64,000 nt of DNA from contig CAYWPC010000007.1 in assembly GCA_964460075.1 (NCBI GenBank), positions 24,768 through 88,767 of the forward strand. The letters run 5' to 3'. The position numbers were made by a program, and so were the translations under genes. The stretch comes from JAMBLL01 sp964460075. GTDB lineage: Bacteria; Actinomycetota; Acidimicrobiia; Spongiisociales; UBA5794. The notes under the pieces were generated by a model. That model did not search any database, was not told the DNA's origin, and worked only from the letters and a program-made list of their open reading frames with translations. Shown here in pieces: positions 37,435 to 46,331 of this stretch. Position 1 is the first letter of the stretch. The number at the start of each line of letters is the position of its first letter.

Positions 37435-38838
37435 GTGACCACAGTCGATATCGATCTAGGCAGTTACCAACTCGGCTGGTCCGACAAGGAAGATTACGTT
37501 TTCAAACCGGAGAAGGGTCTCGACGAGGAGCTCATCCGCACGATCTCCTCGATGAAAGACGAGCCGGAGTGGATGCTCGACTTTCGGTTGAAGTCGTATC
37601 GGCGTTTCCTCAAGAAGCCGACGCCGCAGTGGGGCGGCGGTGGGCGCCTCAACGACATCGACTACGACGACATCTACTACTACATCAAGCCGACCGAGGG
37701 TCAGGAGAAGGATTGGGACATGGTTCCCGACTCCATCAAGGAGACCTATGAGAAGCTCGGCATCCCTGAGGCGGAACGCAAGTTCCTCGCCGGTGTCACG
37801 GCGCAGTACGAGTCCGAAGTCGTGTATCACCGAAATCGGGAAGATCTCGAAGAGCTCGGTGTCCTGTTCTGCGACATGGACACAGCCCTTCGCGAGTACC
37901 CGGAGCTTGTCAGGGAGTACTTCGGGACGATCATCCCTCCGAACGACAACAAGTTCGCTGCGTTGAACTCGGCCGTGTGGTCCGGTGGCTCATTCATCTA
38001 CGTGCCACCTGGCGTGCATCTCGAAGAGCCGCTTCAGGCATATTTCCGTATCAACGCAGAGAGCATGGGACAGTTCGAGAGGACGCTCATCATCGTCGAC
38101 GAGGGTGCCTTCTGCCACTACGTCGAAGGGTGCTCTGCGCCGGTCTACACGAATGACTCGCTCCACGCGGCTGTCGTTGAGGTCATCATCAAAGAGGGTG
38201 GGCGTTGCCGATATACGACCATTCAGAACTGGTCGAACAACGTGCTCAACCTCGTAACGAAGCGTGCAGCTGCTTACAAGAACGCCACCATGGAGTGGAT
38301 AGACGGCAACCTCGGGTCTGGACTCACGATGAAGTATCCCGCTGTCTGGCTCATGGAGGAGGGTGCGCACGGTGAGGTTCTCTCGATAGCGTTTGCGAAC
38401 ACCGGCCAGATCCTCGATGCCGGGGCGAAGATGGTCCATGCTGCATCGAATACCACGTCGTTGATCACTTCCAAGTCGATCAGCAAGGGTGGCGGACGCT
38501 CGGCGTATCGGGGCTTGGTGCGTGTCGAGGAAGGTGCGACGAACGCAAAGTCGTATGTGATGTGTGACGCGTTGCTTCTCGATGAGGACTCTCGCTCCGA
38601 TACGTATCCGTACATGGAGATCGAGGAGTCGAACGTCGACATCGGCCACGAGGCAACGGTTTCGAAGGTTGGAGAGGATCAGCTCTTTTACTTGATGAGC
38701 CGAGGGTTGACTGAGGCTCAGGCAACAGCAATGGTGGTGGCGGGGTTCATCGAGCCGATCGTCAAGGAGCTCCCCATGGAGTACGCCGTCGAGATGAACC
38801 GCCTCATCGAGCTCCAGATGGAAGGCTCCATAGGCTGA
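37435..38838 (+). CDS. sufB: Fe-S cluster assembly scaffold SufB
   Basis: 467 aa from GTG 37435 (GAGGAG 6 nt upstream). The beta-helix core carries SGGSFIYVPPGVHLE, EGCSAPVYTNDSLHAAVVEV (cluster-related Cys) and the C-terminal VGEDQLFYLMSRGL with GFIEPI. It forms the SufBC2D scaffold with SufD and SufC, which are encoded 4.7 kb downstream instead of directly next door. No sufR precedes it. Confidence 0.96.
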   Translation: MTTVDIDLGSYQLGWSDKEDYVFKPEKGLDEELIRTISSMKDEPEWMLDFRLKSYRRFLKKPTPQWGGGGRLNDIDYDDIYYYIKPTEGQEKDWDMVPDSIKETYEKLGIPEAERKFLAGVTAQYESEVVYHRNREDLEELGVLFCDMDTALREYPELVREYFGTIIPPNDNKFAALNSAVWSGGSFIYVPPGVHLEEPLQAYFRINAESMGQFERTLIIVDEGAFCHYVEGCSAPVYTNDSLHAAVVEVIIKEGGRCRYTTIQNWSNNVLNLVTKRAAAYKNATMEWIDGNLGSGLTMKYPAVWLMEEGAHGEVLSIAFANTGQILDAGAKMVHAASNTTSLITSKSISKGGGRSAYRGLVRVEEGATNAKSYVMCDALLLDEDSRSDTYPYMEIEESNVDIGHEATVSKVGEDQLFYLMSRGLTEAQATAMVVAGFIEPIVKELPMEYAVEMNRLIELQMEGSIG

Positions 38839-38841
38839 GGG

Positions 38842-38887
38842 GTCTGGCGTAGGAAACCGCAACATGTTGCGGTTTCCTACGCCAGAC
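38842..38887. repeat. 46-bp perfect intergenic palindrome (copy 3)
   Basis: Two 23-nt arms meeting at 38864/38865; core CCGCAACATGTTGCGG identical to copy 2 and outer GTCTGGCGTAG resembling its CTTGCGTAG. It begins 3 bp after the sufB stop and precedes nucS on the same strand, so it probably ends the sufB transcript. The nucS -10 lies just beyond it. Confidence 0.9.
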
Positions 38888-38897
38888 GCCGAGCAGG

Positions 38898-38903
38898 TAG
38901 CCT
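38898..38903 (+). promoter_or_regulatory. Putative -10 box of nucS
   Basis: TAGCCT ends 8 nt before the nucS ATG and lies after palindrome copy 3, so nucS would have its own near-leaderless promoter. Confidence 0.3.
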
Positions 38904-38911
38904 CATGGCGC

Positions 38912-39571
38912 ATGCGTATCCGAATTGCTGAATGCACCGTCCGCTATGAGGGCCGCCTCAACGCCTATCTGCCGTTAGCAACCCGTCTCATCATGGTGAA
39001 GGCCGACGGCTGCGTCGCGGTCCACGCCGACGGTGGCGCATACAAGCCGCTCAACTGGATGAACGCCCCCAACACGTTGGTTGAGGAAGAAGACCTGTGG
39101 ATCGTGATGAATCCGAAGGGTGAGAAGCTCATCATCGAGTTTGGGGAGATACATTTCGAGACGTCCCTCCACATGGGGGAGGATCCGGGTCTTCAGAAGG
39201 ACGGCGTCGAGTTGGAGCTCCAGCGTCTCCTTGCTGAGCGTCCCGAGGTCTTCGGCGAAGGTATGGAGCTGATTCGCCGCGAGTTCACAACCCCCATCGG
39301 GCCAGTGGACCTGCTCTGCAGGGATGGGGAAGGCCAAACCGTAGCGATCGAGATCAAGCGGCGGGGGGAGATCGACGGTGTGGAGCAGCTCACCAGATAT
39401 CTCGAGTTCCTCAACCGTGACACGAGACTTGCACCGGTGCGAGGGATTTTCGCTGCACAATCGATCAAGCCCCAGGCCAAGATTCTGTGTGAGGATCGCA
39501 GCATCGGGTGGGCCGAGGTCGACTATGACGAGCTCAAGGGAACCGACTCAGACGTGATGCGACTCTTCTAG
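38912..39571 (+). CDS. nucS: Mismatch-specific endonuclease NucS/EndoMS
   Basis: 219 aa. N-terminal DNA-binding/dimerisation domain (1-110) and RecB-like nuclease domain with Asp133 (GPVDLL), Glu147 and Lys149 (IEIKRR), the same spacing as in archaeal NucS. It cuts both strands at mismatches and replaces MutS/MutL in many actinobacteria. The C-terminus VMRLF may be a sliding-clamp contact (inference). ATG 38912 chosen because the longer frame starts inside the palindrome. Confidence 0.93.
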   Translation: MRIRIAECTVRYEGRLNAYLPLATRLIMVKADGCVAVHADGGAYKPLNWMNAPNTLVEEEDLWIVMNPKGEKLIIEFGEIHFETSLHMGEDPGLQKDGVELELQRLLAERPEVFGEGMELIRREFTTPIGPVDLLCRDGEGQTVAIEIKRRGEIDGVEQLTRYLEFLNRDTRLAPVRGIFAAQSIKPQAKILCEDRSIGWAEVDYDELKGTDSDVMRLF

Positions 39572-39579
39572 AGCCGCCG

Positions 39580-40509
39580 CTACAGGAGGCCTTTCAGGTC
39601 GTACAACGTCGAGGGATGTCTGAGCTTCCCGAGTGCGCGTGTCTCGATCTGGCGGACACGCTCACGGGTGATTCCGAGACAGTCCCCAACATCGGAGAGT
39701 GTTCGTGACGGTTGTGCATTGAGACCGTATCTGAGGACGAGCACGGTCTGCTCGCGGTCGTTGAGCGTTGCGATCGCTCGAGTGAGTTCCTCTCTGCGGG
39801 CACCCTCGGCGATCTTGGCGAACGGGTCCTCGCAGGTGGCATCCCGAACAAAATCACCGAGGTGCGCGTCTCCCTCGTCCCCAATCGGGCGATCGAGCGA
39901 GACGGTGTCGTTCGGAGCGTTCAAGGCGATGAGGATCTTCTCCTCGTCGAAGCCGCTCGCCTCCGCAATCTCGTGGATGGTTGGAACGCGGCGAAGCTTC
40001 TCCTGGAGCGTCAGCTCCGTGTCCTGGACGGTCCGCACGACATCGACCATGTGGACAGGAAGCCGGATGGTGCGCCCGTGGTTTCCCAGCCCCCTCGTTA
40101 TTGCCTGACGGATCCACCAGGTCGCGTACGTCGAGAACTTGAATCCCTTTCTCCAGTCGAACTTTTCTACGGCGCGGATGAGTCCGAGATTGCCCTCCTG
40201 GATGAGGTCGAGAAGGTCGAGGCCTCGGCCCGTGTATCGCTTGGCGATCGAGATGACGAGGCGCAGATTCGATCGTATGAACTGTTGCTTCGCGTGGTCG
40301 GCGAGTCGCACGTCGCGCACCATCTCAACGCGGTGTTTCGGAACAAGCTGCTTGGGGGTTGCCAGTGCTTGCTCGGCCTTGCGACCACGTTCGATCGTGC
40401 GGGCGAGTCGAATCTCGTCCTCCGCGTTTAGGAGGTCGTGACTCGAGACAGCCTCGAGGTACATGCCGATCGCATCGGCTACCGATGTCTCCCTTACAGC
40501 ATCAGCCAT
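39580..40509 (-). CDS. RNA polymerase sigma-70 factor, group 1/2 without region 1.1
   Basis: 309 aa from ATG 40509 (GGGGGG upstream). Region 1.2 (VADAIGMYLEAVSSHDLLNAE), region 2 (NLRLVISIAKRYTGRGLDLLDLIQEGNLGL, described here in two pieces: core RYTGRGLDLLD and IQEGNLGL), RpoD-type region 2.4 FSTYATWWIRQAI, region 3 and region 4.2 helix-turn-helix ITRERVRQIETRALGKLR. The short N-terminus fits SigB/HrdB-like group 2 factors; whether it is the principal sigma cannot be decided. Convergent with nucS. Confidence 0.9.
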   Translation of the reverse strand: MADAVRETSVADAIGMYLEAVSSHDLLNAEDEIRLARTIERGRKAEQALATPKQLVPKHRVEMVRDVRLADHAKQQFIRSNLRLVISIAKRYTGRGLDLLDLIQEGNLGLIRAVEKFDWRKGFKFSTYATWWIRQAITRGLGNHGRTIRLPVHMVDVVRTVQDTELTLQEKLRRVPTIHEIAEASGFDEEKILIALNAPNDTVSLDRPIGDEGDAHLGDFVRDATCEDPFAKIAEGARREELTRAIATLNDREQTVLVLRYGLNAQPSRTLSDVGDCLGITRERVRQIETRALGKLRHPSTLYDLKGLL

Positions 40510-40632
40510 ACAACCCCCCGATCGTGCCAACACGCGCCGCCGTGTTCGGCGCTACTGGAAGGTATCACCGAGAGGGCAGTTCGGCAAGAGAGTTGTACTC
40601 TCTCCACGTCTGATCGAACAGGTTTTTCCCGT

Positions 40633-42132
40633 ATGGTCCGCCGCTCAATCTTCATCGTCGGTCTTGGCGCAGTTGCGCTCTCTGCTTGCGCGGGCTCTCT
40701 TGGTGTATCTCCTGGAGAGGCGGTCACGCCACCGGAGCTTGGAGCGCCAACCATTGAGATCGTTGCCATCGCTGCTGACGACCTCGGTGTTGTACCGGCG
40801 ACGATCACTGCAGACGGTGTTGAGCTTGGAGATTCGAATGCGGGCAGAGCGTCGGTCCTGTGGGAGGGTTCCACGATCGCGTTGTCGGTAGCTTCGGAGG
40901 GTTTCGACACAGCCGAATTCACGGTTGAGCGGTTTCCAGACGGTGGCCGTATCGAGTTCAGACTTGAGCCGATCGTGCTCACAGGCCGGGTAACAACCAA
41001 CACGGGCAGGCCGCTCCCCGGAGCAGTTGTCACCCTCGGCAGCGCACGCGACACAACGGACAACGAGGGCCGCTACGCCCTTGAACGGGCCATACCCGGT
41101 GCAATAGCGTTGTCTCGCCCCGCGTGGGATCCGATCGAGTATCCCTGGGACGGTGCAGTAGATCAGTTCGATATGTCAATGTTCCCGAGGATCATCAACG
41201 CGTTACGTGTCTCCCCAGACGATGTGCTCGATGCGGAACGATGGGGGAGGATTCTCTCCCTAACCGACGTATCTGGCATCAACGCAATCGCAGTCGACCT
41301 CAAAACCGAGGACGGCACGGTTGCCTACCCGACCGAGGTCCCCACAGCCAGCGCTGTCGGTGCCGTGGCCAGCTACTTCGATGCCAGAGAGGTGCTGGCT
41401 CAAGGTCGTGAACACGACCTGTACATGATCGCGAGGATCGGTGTTTTTCAGGACAACTTCTTCGCTGAGGCGGAACCCGATCGCGCGGTGACCAAGGCGG
41501 ATGGCACCCTTTGGAGGTCTCGCAACGGATACGCCTGGCTGGATCCATCGGATCCAGCTTCGTACGAGTACTCGATCGCGATCGCGGAGGAGGCGTGCAG
41601 GCTCGGCTTCGACGAGGTCCAATTCGATTACGTGTCCTATCCCATTGGTGGCAGCGACATCAAGAATGCCGTTTTCGACGGTGCGTACAACCAGGAGGTT
41701 CGTGTCGCATCGATAGCTGCATTCCTGACGCGGGCATACTCCGTGTTGCACCCAACCGGTTGCACCGTGTCGACCACCATGCTCGGCATCGTTCTCGAGT
41801 CGAGCGCAGACGAGGGGGTCGGCCAACGACCGAGCACGATTTCACGCATCGTTGACGTGCTCTCTCCGACCTTGTACACAACGAGTTACGGCCCAGGCTG
41901 GAATGGTTTCGAGAACCCGAACGACAACGCCGTCGATATCGTCACCACCGCGCTGCGTGGGGGCAAGGGCAAGATCGACGGTTTCGGGTACCTACGTCCG
42001 TGGCTCCAAACGTGGACAATCGACGAACCCACCCAGCGTGCCGTACAGTCTGCTGTCACGGAAGATGGGATGGGTTGGTTGTTATGGAGCAACAGCGCGA
42101 CGTATTCAGCGGATGCTCTCCCGGCTCCCTGA
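40633..42132 (+). CDS. Glycoside-hydrolase-like (DUF4015) lipoprotein
   Basis: 499 aa. Lipobox ALSAC (Cys19). A carboxypeptidase-regulatory-like beta-sandwich (about residues 112-160, GRVTTNTGRPLPGAVVTLG) precedes a TIM-barrel putative glycosidase domain (about 190-495) with INAIAVDLKTEDG and the conserved FDEVQFDYVSYP. Secreted and lipid-anchored; probable polysaccharide-acting enzyme, specificity unknown. A TACTCT box about 40 nt before the ATG is a candidate -10. Overlaps the UDG gene start by 49 nt. Confidence 0.85.
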   Translation: MVRRSIFIVGLGAVALSACAGSLGVSPGEAVTPPELGAPTIEIVAIAADDLGVVPATITADGVELGDSNAGRASVLWEGSTIALSVASEGFDTAEFTVERFPDGGRIEFRLEPIVLTGRVTTNTGRPLPGAVVTLGSARDTTDNEGRYALERAIPGAIALSRPAWDPIEYPWDGAVDQFDMSMFPRIINALRVSPDDVLDAERWGRILSLTDVSGINAIAVDLKTEDGTVAYPTEVPTASAVGAVASYFDAREVLAQGREHDLYMIARIGVFQDNFFAEAEPDRAVTKADGTLWRSRNGYAWLDPSDPASYEYSIAIAEEACRLGFDEVQFDYVSYPIGGSDIKNAVFDGAYNQEVRVASIAAFLTRAYSVLHPTGCTVSTTMLGIVLESSADEGVGQRPSTISRIVDVLSPTLYTTSYGPGWNGFENPNDNAVDIVTTALRGGKGKIDGFGYLRPWLQTWTIDEPTQRAVQSAVTEDGMGWLLWSNSATYSADALPAP

Positions 42133-42797
42133 GTGAACTTGAGGCCGGCCTAGTCGAGTGTGTCACGTGTCAGCGACTCGTAGCCTGGCGGACCGAGGTA
42201 GCTGAGACCAAGCGTGCCGCGTTCGCTGACGAGGTGTATTGGGGGAGACCCGTCCCTGGGTTCGGCGACCCCGATGCCGCAGTCGCTGTGATCGGTCTGG
42301 CGCCTGCGGCACACGGTGCCAATCGAACGGGGAGAATGTTTACGGGTGACCGATCCGGCGACTGGTTGTTCCGTGCCATGTTTCGGGCAGGCTTCGCGAA
42401 TCAGGAGACGTCGAGCGGAGTCGATGATGGGCTTGTGCTCTCGGGCGCCTGGGTTACGGCACCGGTGCGGTGTGCCCCTCCTGGCAACAAGCCCTCATCG
42501 GAGGAGCGAGCGAACTGTGGTCCTTGGTTCGATGTAGAGCTTGCTTTGCTTCCTGGTGTATCGGTGTACGTTGCGCTCGGCCAGTTCGCCTACCACTCGA
42601 TTTGGTCGCATCTGCGCCGTTCGGGTCGCGCTCTGCCTCGTCCTCGACCTCCGTTCGCCCACGGAGGTGAGGTTGTCGTCGGAGACGTGACGATTCTGAT
42701 GAGCTATCACGTATCACAGCAGAACACGTTCACGGGACGTCTCACCTCAGAGATGCTCGACGCCGTGTTTAGTCGTGCGAGCGAACTCGCTACATAG
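42084..42797 (+). CDS. Family 5 uracil-DNA glycosylase (UdgB type)
   Basis: 237 aa. Motif GLAPAAHGANRTGRMFTGD (residues 71-89) is diagnostic of family 5; motif SYHVSQQNTFTGRLT near residue 212. Fe-S cysteines are Cys26, Cys29, Cys130 and Cys145. It removes uracil and other deaminated bases from DNA. ATG 42084 lies within the end of the preceding gene, with no clear ribosome site, so coupling is likely. Convergent with the M23 peptidase by 8 nt overlap. Confidence 0.92.
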   Translation: MEQQRDVFSGCSPGSLSELEAGLVECVTCQRLVAWRTEVAETKRAAFADEVYWGRPVPGFGDPDAAVAVIGLAPAAHGANRTGRMFTGDRSGDWLFRAMFRAGFANQETSSGVDDGLVLSGAWVTAPVRCAPPGNKPSSEERANCGPWFDVELALLPGVSVYVALGQFAYHSIWSHLRRSGRALPRPRPPFAHGGEVVVGDVTILMSYHVSQQNTFTGRLTSEMLDAVFSRASELAT

Positions 42798-43398
42798 GTG
42801 TGATGTCTGAAGGCATGAATCGACGTTCACGGTCGAGCGCGGCGTCGAGGAAGGGGAACGGGTTGACCTTCTTGTCCTGGTGAGAGATCGCCAGGTGCAC
42901 ATGGGGGATCGTGTCCTCCGAGTTCCCTGAATCCCCGACGTACCCGATCACATCCCCGGCGAATACTCTCGTGCCGACGGTCAGCGTCGGGTAGTACGCC
43001 GTCCATGTGCCGCCCTTGCCGTCGTCTGTGCCGTAGGTGTCGTTGTTGAGATGCAGATAGGCGGATTCCCAGCCGTGGCCGTGGTCGATCCTCAGGTAAT
43101 ACCCAGACGACTTGCGGTAGCTCATCTCGGTGACGACGCCATCAGCGATCGCACGAATCTCGGTTCCCCGCGGGCTGATGATGTCGGTCCCTGTGTGGCG
43201 ACGGCCCCCTGAGCGCCGATCACCCCAGGTGTCCCTGAACCGTGTAGGTGCACCCTCGATGGGGAACACGGCGATCGAGAAGTATGCGTCTTGTACCTCG
43301 GCGCGTGCCGGTGCCGGGGTCACTGTTGACTGGATTCCTGTGAGTGCGATCGTGATGGCTGCGATGAGCGCGACGGCTCGCACAATGGTGGTGTACAT
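42790..43398 (-). CDS. Secreted M23-family metallopeptidase
   Basis: 202 aa. Signal peptide (residues 1-33, ends ARA-EV). LytM/lysostaphin Zn site: His68 and Asp72 (RRHTGTDI) and His166-x-His168 (PHVHLAI), with the family YLHL at 114-117. All catalytic residues are present, so active peptidoglycan or protein cleavage is possible. ATG 43398 has CGAGGAG upstream. Divergent from the suf operon. Confidence 0.9.
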   Translation of the reverse strand: MYTTIVRAVALIAAITIALTGIQSTVTPAPARAEVQDAYFSIAVFPIEGAPTRFRDTWGDRRSGGRRHTGTDIISPRGTEIRAIADGVVTEMSYRKSSGYYLRIDHGHGWESAYLHLNNDTYGTDDGKGGTWTAYYPTLTVGTRVFAGDVIGYVGDSGNSEDTIPHVHLAISHQDKKVNPFPFLDAALDRERRFMPSDITPM

Positions 43399-43582
43399 GG
43401 GTGTGAACTCCTCGAGTGGCGCACTTGCCTACCAGCGGCCACCTCGATTGTGATGTCTCATAGAACGGTAGGTGCGTCATTTGAATACTGCCACCGAGAT
43501 ACACACACCGCCATGGTGGTAACGGTACATTTGCCTACGGCGGTGGGGTATCCTGACCCAGAACTCACGAAGGATTTCTCCG

Positions 43583-44776
43583 TTGCCTCACACACTCTCC
43601 GGTACAGCCGATGCCGCCTGGATGGCAAAAAGGCGCGCCGCGGCCAAGCAGTTGCTCCCATCCCTCTCGATGCCGTCGGAGAAGGAGGAGATATGGCGCT
43701 ACCTCGATCTGGACTTTGACCCTGCGTTCGACAGCACACCGTCCACACCAGGCGTATCGGTTGCCGACGCCATCGTCGAGGCCTGGCATGGCACGGTGGT
43801 AACTGTCGTCGACGGCTTCACGGTCACCGAAGGTGTTCCTTCGATTGCACAGCGGCAGGAAACGATCGATTTCGTCACAGACACGGACTTGTTCTCGACG
43901 GCATTCGCTGCGTATGCGCCAGGTGCTGCGTACCTCGGCATAGACGATCTCGATAAGCCGGTGTTGGTGGATGTTCAGGCGACAGGATCAGCGACAACGT
44001 TCCCCGGCGTGCACATCGATGTGCCATCTGGCTGTGATGCCACCGTGGTGGTGCACATGCGCTCGACGACTGCTGAGGCTTCGACTGTGGTGCCGACGTT
44101 CACGGCAGCTGTTGGTGACAATGCTCGTCTCACGTTGAGCATCATCCAGGACTGGAACCGCCGGACGAGAGCCTTGGCGCGTTGCGTAGTCCATCTGGGA
44201 CGTGACGCCGGTTTGGCATTCAGCGAGGTTGGGCTCGGGGGCAGAATCGGGAGGTTGCACCTCGACGTGGACTTTATTGGTAGCGGATCCCACGCCAAGA
44301 TCTATGGCGCGTACTTCGGCGAGGACGACCAGACCCTCGACTATCGCTATTTTATGAATCACATTGGAACCAACACCCGAGCCGACATGTTCTTGAAGGG
44401 TGCGGTTGCTGATAGGGCGTTGTCGGTGTTCACCGGCATGATCCGCATCGAGGAGACCGGGCAGAGAACCGAGTCGTTTCAGACGAACCGCAATCTCATC
44501 CTTTCGGAGGGCGCGGCTGCACAGTCGGTTCCGAACCTGGAGATCCTCAACAACGATGTGAAATGTGGGCACGGTTCGAGTGTCGGCCCGCTCGACGAGG
44601 ACCAGCGGTACTACCTCATGTCTCGCGGCCTCACCCCTGAGCGAGCGAACAGGCTCCAGGTGCACGGGTTTTTCGAAGAGGTCGTCGAGCAGATACCAGA
44701 CGAGTACGTTGCTGCATGGGCGCGAGATCGGATCAACAGTCGATACATCCAAGCGCAGGAAGAGGGTCGCGTGTGA
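43583..44776 (+). CDS. sufD: Fe-S cluster assembly protein SufD
   Basis: 397 aa from TTG 43583, supported by AAGGA 8 nt upstream; ATG 43622 is the alternative. SufB/D beta-helix with FMNHIGTNTRADMFLKGAV, SVFTGMIRIEETGQRT and the C-terminal LDEDQRYYLMSRGL. It pairs with SufB and SufC in the SUF scaffold. First gene of sufD-Rieske-sufC, overlapping the next gene as GTGA. A TATCCT about 28 nt upstream is a possible -10. Confidence 0.92.
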   Translation: MPHTLSGTADAAWMAKRRAAAKQLLPSLSMPSEKEEIWRYLDLDFDPAFDSTPSTPGVSVADAIVEAWHGTVVTVVDGFTVTEGVPSIAQRQETIDFVTDTDLFSTAFAAYAPGAAYLGIDDLDKPVLVDVQATGSATTFPGVHIDVPSGCDATVVVHMRSTTAEASTVVPTFTAAVGDNARLTLSIIQDWNRRTRALARCVVHLGRDAGLAFSEVGLGGRIGRLHLDVDFIGSGSHAKIYGAYFGEDDQTLDYRYFMNHIGTNTRADMFLKGAVADRALSVFTGMIRIEETGQRTESFQTNRNLILSEGAAAQSVPNLEILNNDVKCGHGSSVGPLDEDQRYYLMSRGLTPERANRLQVHGFFEEVVEQIPDEYVAAWARDRINSRYIQAQEEGRV

Positions 44777-45099
44777 GCGATGTCAGCGTCGGGTCTTTGC
44801 ATGATTTATCGGAGAGCACTGGTACATGTGTCGAGGTCGATGGCACCGCGGTTGCTGTCTTTCGAGACGGCGAGACGGTGTATGCGCTTGCCGACCGTTG
44901 CTCTCACGCCGAAGCGTCGCTATCGGAGGGAGAGGTGCTGGACGGTGAAGTTGAGTGCCCACGCCACGGAGCGGTGTTCGATATCGCCACGGGTGACGCA
45001 TTGACGCTGCCTGCGACCAGGCCCGTTGCCACGTATTGCACCGAGGTTCGTGGCGGCGAGGTGTTCGTATCCAACGTTTCCCGTCAGGAGGGCCAATGA
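44773..45099 (+). CDS. Rieske-type [2Fe-2S] ferredoxin in the suf operon
   Basis: 108 aa. Cluster ligands Cys43/His45 (RCSHAEASL) and Cys62/His65 (CPRHGAVFD). Non-membrane, NirD/ring-hydroxylase ferredoxin type. Overlaps sufD and sufC by 4 nt on each side, so it is made with the SUF machinery; a role in electron supply for cluster assembly is the natural guess and is also seen in other actinobacterial suf operons. Confidence 0.92.
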   Translation: MSDVSVGSLHDLSESTGTCVEVDGTAVAVFRDGETVYALADRCSHAEASLSEGEVLDGEVECPRHGAVFDIATGDALTLPATRPVATYCTEVRGGEVFVSNVSRQEGQ

Positions 45100-45827
45100 C
45101 CTACGCACTCGAGGTTCGGGACTTGAAGGCCAGCATCGGCGATCTCGTGATCTTGCGAGGCGTCGACCTTGCTGTTCCATTCGGTGAGGTGCACGCCATC
45201 ATGGGTCCGAACGGGTCAGGGAAGTCAACGTTGAGCCATGTCCTGATGGGCAAGAGCGACTATTCGTTTGAGGGTTCAGCGTTCGTTGACGGTGTCGACA
45301 TCATGGGGATGTCTGTCGACGAGCGAGCACGGGTTGGCCTGTTCGAGGCGTTTCAGTACCCAACCGAGATCCCAGGTGTCTCGCTCGACGCCCTGACGTC
45401 TGAGATGGCTGCGAGCAACCCGCATGACGGCGGCTACGTCGATCGGATAGACCGGACGTCGGAGCGTTTGGGGATGGATCGCTTCCGAGATCGGGCGGTG
45501 AACGTCGGCCTCTCGGGTGGTGAGAAGAAGCGGTCGGAGATGTATCTGCTCGGGGTGGCGAATCCGAGGGTCGCCATCCTCGACGAGATCGATTCTGGGC
45601 TCGACATCGATGCCGTCCGTGAGGTGGCAGACATGGTTGAGGCGCTGCGCAGCAGCGAGCTCGGTGTGGTGATTATCACGCACTACAGCCGCATTCTTCG
45701 CTACATGTCGGTTGACAAGATTCACGTCATGGTGCAGGGCCAGATCGTCCGCACCGGTGGCCCAGAGATCGCAGACGAGCTTGAGTCGTCGGGTTACACG
45801 GAGTACCAGGTGGCGGCGTCTCGGTGA
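45096..45827 (+). CDS. sufC: Fe-S cluster assembly ATPase SufC
   Basis: 243 aa ABC ATPase without membrane domain. Walker A GPNGSGKST, Q-loop FQYPTEIPGV typical of SufC, signature LSGGE, Walker B VAILDEIDSGLD and H-loop THYSRIL. It energises the SufBCD scaffold. ATG overlaps the ferredoxin stop; AGGAGGGCC lies just ahead. sufS, sufU and sufR are not in the window. Confidence 0.96.
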   Translation: MTYALEVRDLKASIGDLVILRGVDLAVPFGEVHAIMGPNGSGKSTLSHVLMGKSDYSFEGSAFVDGVDIMGMSVDERARVGLFEAFQYPTEIPGVSLDALTSEMAASNPHDGGYVDRIDRTSERLGMDRFRDRAVNVGLSGGEKKRSEMYLLGVANPRVAILDEIDSGLDIDAVREVADMVEALRSSELGVVIITHYSRILRYMSVDKIHVMVQGQIVRTGGPEIADELESSGYTEYQVAASR

Positions 45828-45932
45828 CGCAAGAACAGACAGGCCGGAGTTGCTGACCACGAGTCGGTATGCGTTATATGCATCGCAACTACACTGGGGT
45901 TGCGTGACTGCAAGCTATCGAAGGGGCACGGT

Positions 45933-46211
45933 GTGTTTGGTGTGCTAACCATTGCAGGGGCGGTAGACGCCGATGCGGCAGGCTTCGACCACATGGACGG
46001 TTTCAGCTGGGGGATGATGGGTATTGGATGGCTGGTCATGTTGTCCATCGTTGGACTCATCGTTTGGGTGATCATCCAATCGACTTCCGGTTCGTCACGG
46101 CGACGCGAAGATGCCACGGCCTCAGCACAGCGGATTCTGGCCGAACGGTTCGCCCGCGGTGATATCGATGAGGACGATTACCGGCAAAGAGCGGCTGAGC
46201 TTCGCCGCTGA
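45933..46211 (+). CDS. Small membrane protein with SHOCT domain
   Basis: 92 aa from GTG 45933 (GAAGGGG 5 nt upstream); ATG 45993 would give 72 aa. One clear helix GIGWLVMLSIVGLIVWVII, then a SHOCT motif ILAERFARGDIDEDDYRQRAAEL cut at the C-terminus (core IDEDDYRQRAAEL). TACACT at 45890-45895 is a candidate -10. Unknown function; second SHOCT protein in the window after 1148-1516. Confidence 0.65.
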   Translation: MFGVLTIAGAVDADAAGFDHMDGFSWGMMGIGWLVMLSIVGLIVWVIIQSTSGSSRRREDATASAQRILAERFARGDIDEDDYRQRAAELRR

Positions 46212-46331
46212 CACAAGATTCTGACGGAATACCGACAGTGTGAGGGGGGTTTGGTCGTGGTGGGGTTCGTTGCGGTATCCAACATCGAGCCACCGGTCTA
46301 AGTGTTTCTCAACGCCCGATGAGGATTTGAT

